From JBGSYJ01 sp041748075 (GTDB lineage Bacteria > Acidobacteriota > Thermoanaerobaculia > Gp7-AA8), in assembly GCA_041748075.1 (NCBI GenBank), contig JBGTDX010000070.1, positions 1-53,009 of the forward strand: DNA of 53,009 nt, given 5' to 3'. The notes under the pieces were generated by a model. It was not told the origin of the DNA. It saw only the letters and a list, made by a program, of their open reading frames with translations, and made no database searches. Made by a program: the position numbers and the translations under genes. This document shows positions 52,931 through 53,009 of the stretch, in pieces. Numbering within the stretch: the stretch's first letter is position 1; each line of letters starts with the position of its first letter.

Positions 52931-53009
52931 ACGTCATCCTGAGCGAAGCGAAGGATCTCCTGAAGAGGATCGAGCATCGCAAGCAGAGATCCTTCGCTTC
53001 GCTCAGGAT
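52931..53009. repeat. Dispersed palindromic element, copy 8 (cut by window edge)
   Basis: Starts acgtcatcctgagcgaag and runs to the last base. Its centre (ctcctgaagaggatcgagc) is the reverse complement of that of the copy at 31707, with one difference, so it is the same subtype inverted. The end lies beyond the window. Confidence 0.93.

Overview
The window is a GC-rich (roughly 60%) bacterial chromosome segment, probably from an Acidobacteriota or a related soil or sediment lineage. The best hint is an 892-aa secreted protein that joins a GWxTD-like region to the VWFA domain type annotated as 'acidobacterial VWFA-related'. A Ser/Thr kinase with a large membrane tail and a DUF4388 protein fit this assignment, but no rRNA is present to settle it. 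Genes are dense, lie on both strands and form short operons, often with 4-bp stop/start overlaps.

Layout. 0.2-12.9 kb is mostly housekeeping and central metabolism: a DUF4388 protein coupled to a cysteine desulfurase, the secreted VWFA protein, two-subunit L-serine dehydratase, a lone response regulator, class II aldolase, a BtpA-family protein, two tiny membrane proteins, cysS, ruvA and a DUF2752 protein. 13-16 kb has two tandem paralogues with basic tails around one hydrophobic segment, then a hybrid histidine kinase. 16-19.9 kb is accessory: a tRNA-Glu gene whose last 29 nt are repeated exactly 3.1 kb downstream, a large membrane Ser/Thr kinase between the two copies, and a VapBC-like pair just outside. 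20-28.4 kb has an RsbRD-type histidine kinase, a coupled ATP-grasp/metallopeptidase pair, and pyruvate:ferredoxin oxidoreductase with a dihydroorotate-dehydrogenase-like partner. 28.4-30.7 kb holds a nucleotidyltransferase module, an FGE-like protein and a second VapBC pair. 30.8-35 kb is a compact benzoyl-CoA epoxidation module: a BoxR/BzdR-type regulator (HTH fused to a shikimate-kinase fold), boxC and boxB, with a palindromic operator candidate. 35-43.7 kb is signalling and surface biology: REC, cold-shock, PilZ, NUDIX, GGDEF-EAL, SDR, a SEC-C/His-repeat protein and a PilT-like ATPase. 43.9-52.8 kb has LigD, glycogen phosphorylase, a FadJ-type beta-oxidation protein and a long-chain acyl-CoA synthetase.

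The most unusual property is in the spacers. Two repeat systems occupy them. (1) A palindromic element of about 86-124 bp, with ends like GTGTCATCCTGAGCG and its complement, occurs at eight places plus partial copies. (2) Arrays built on 7-bp units of several unrelated sequences (attcgtc, cagaacc, gtgaagg/gtgaaga, gttctga/gttgtga, gatgaag, gttctgg) fill gene-to-gene gaps. They often run from stop codon to start codon and are often arranged as large inverted repeats, including a perfect 53-bp pair after pilT. No standard gene or element explains the arrays.

Functional links: BoxCB, FadJ, acyl-CoA synthetase and PFOR are consistent with aromatic and fatty-acid catabolism feeding acetyl-CoA, but boxA, boxD and benzoate-CoA ligase are not in the window. 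PilT, PilZ and the GGDEF-EAL protein suggest type IV pili and c-di-GMP signalling. All calls are from reading the sequence; no database search was run.
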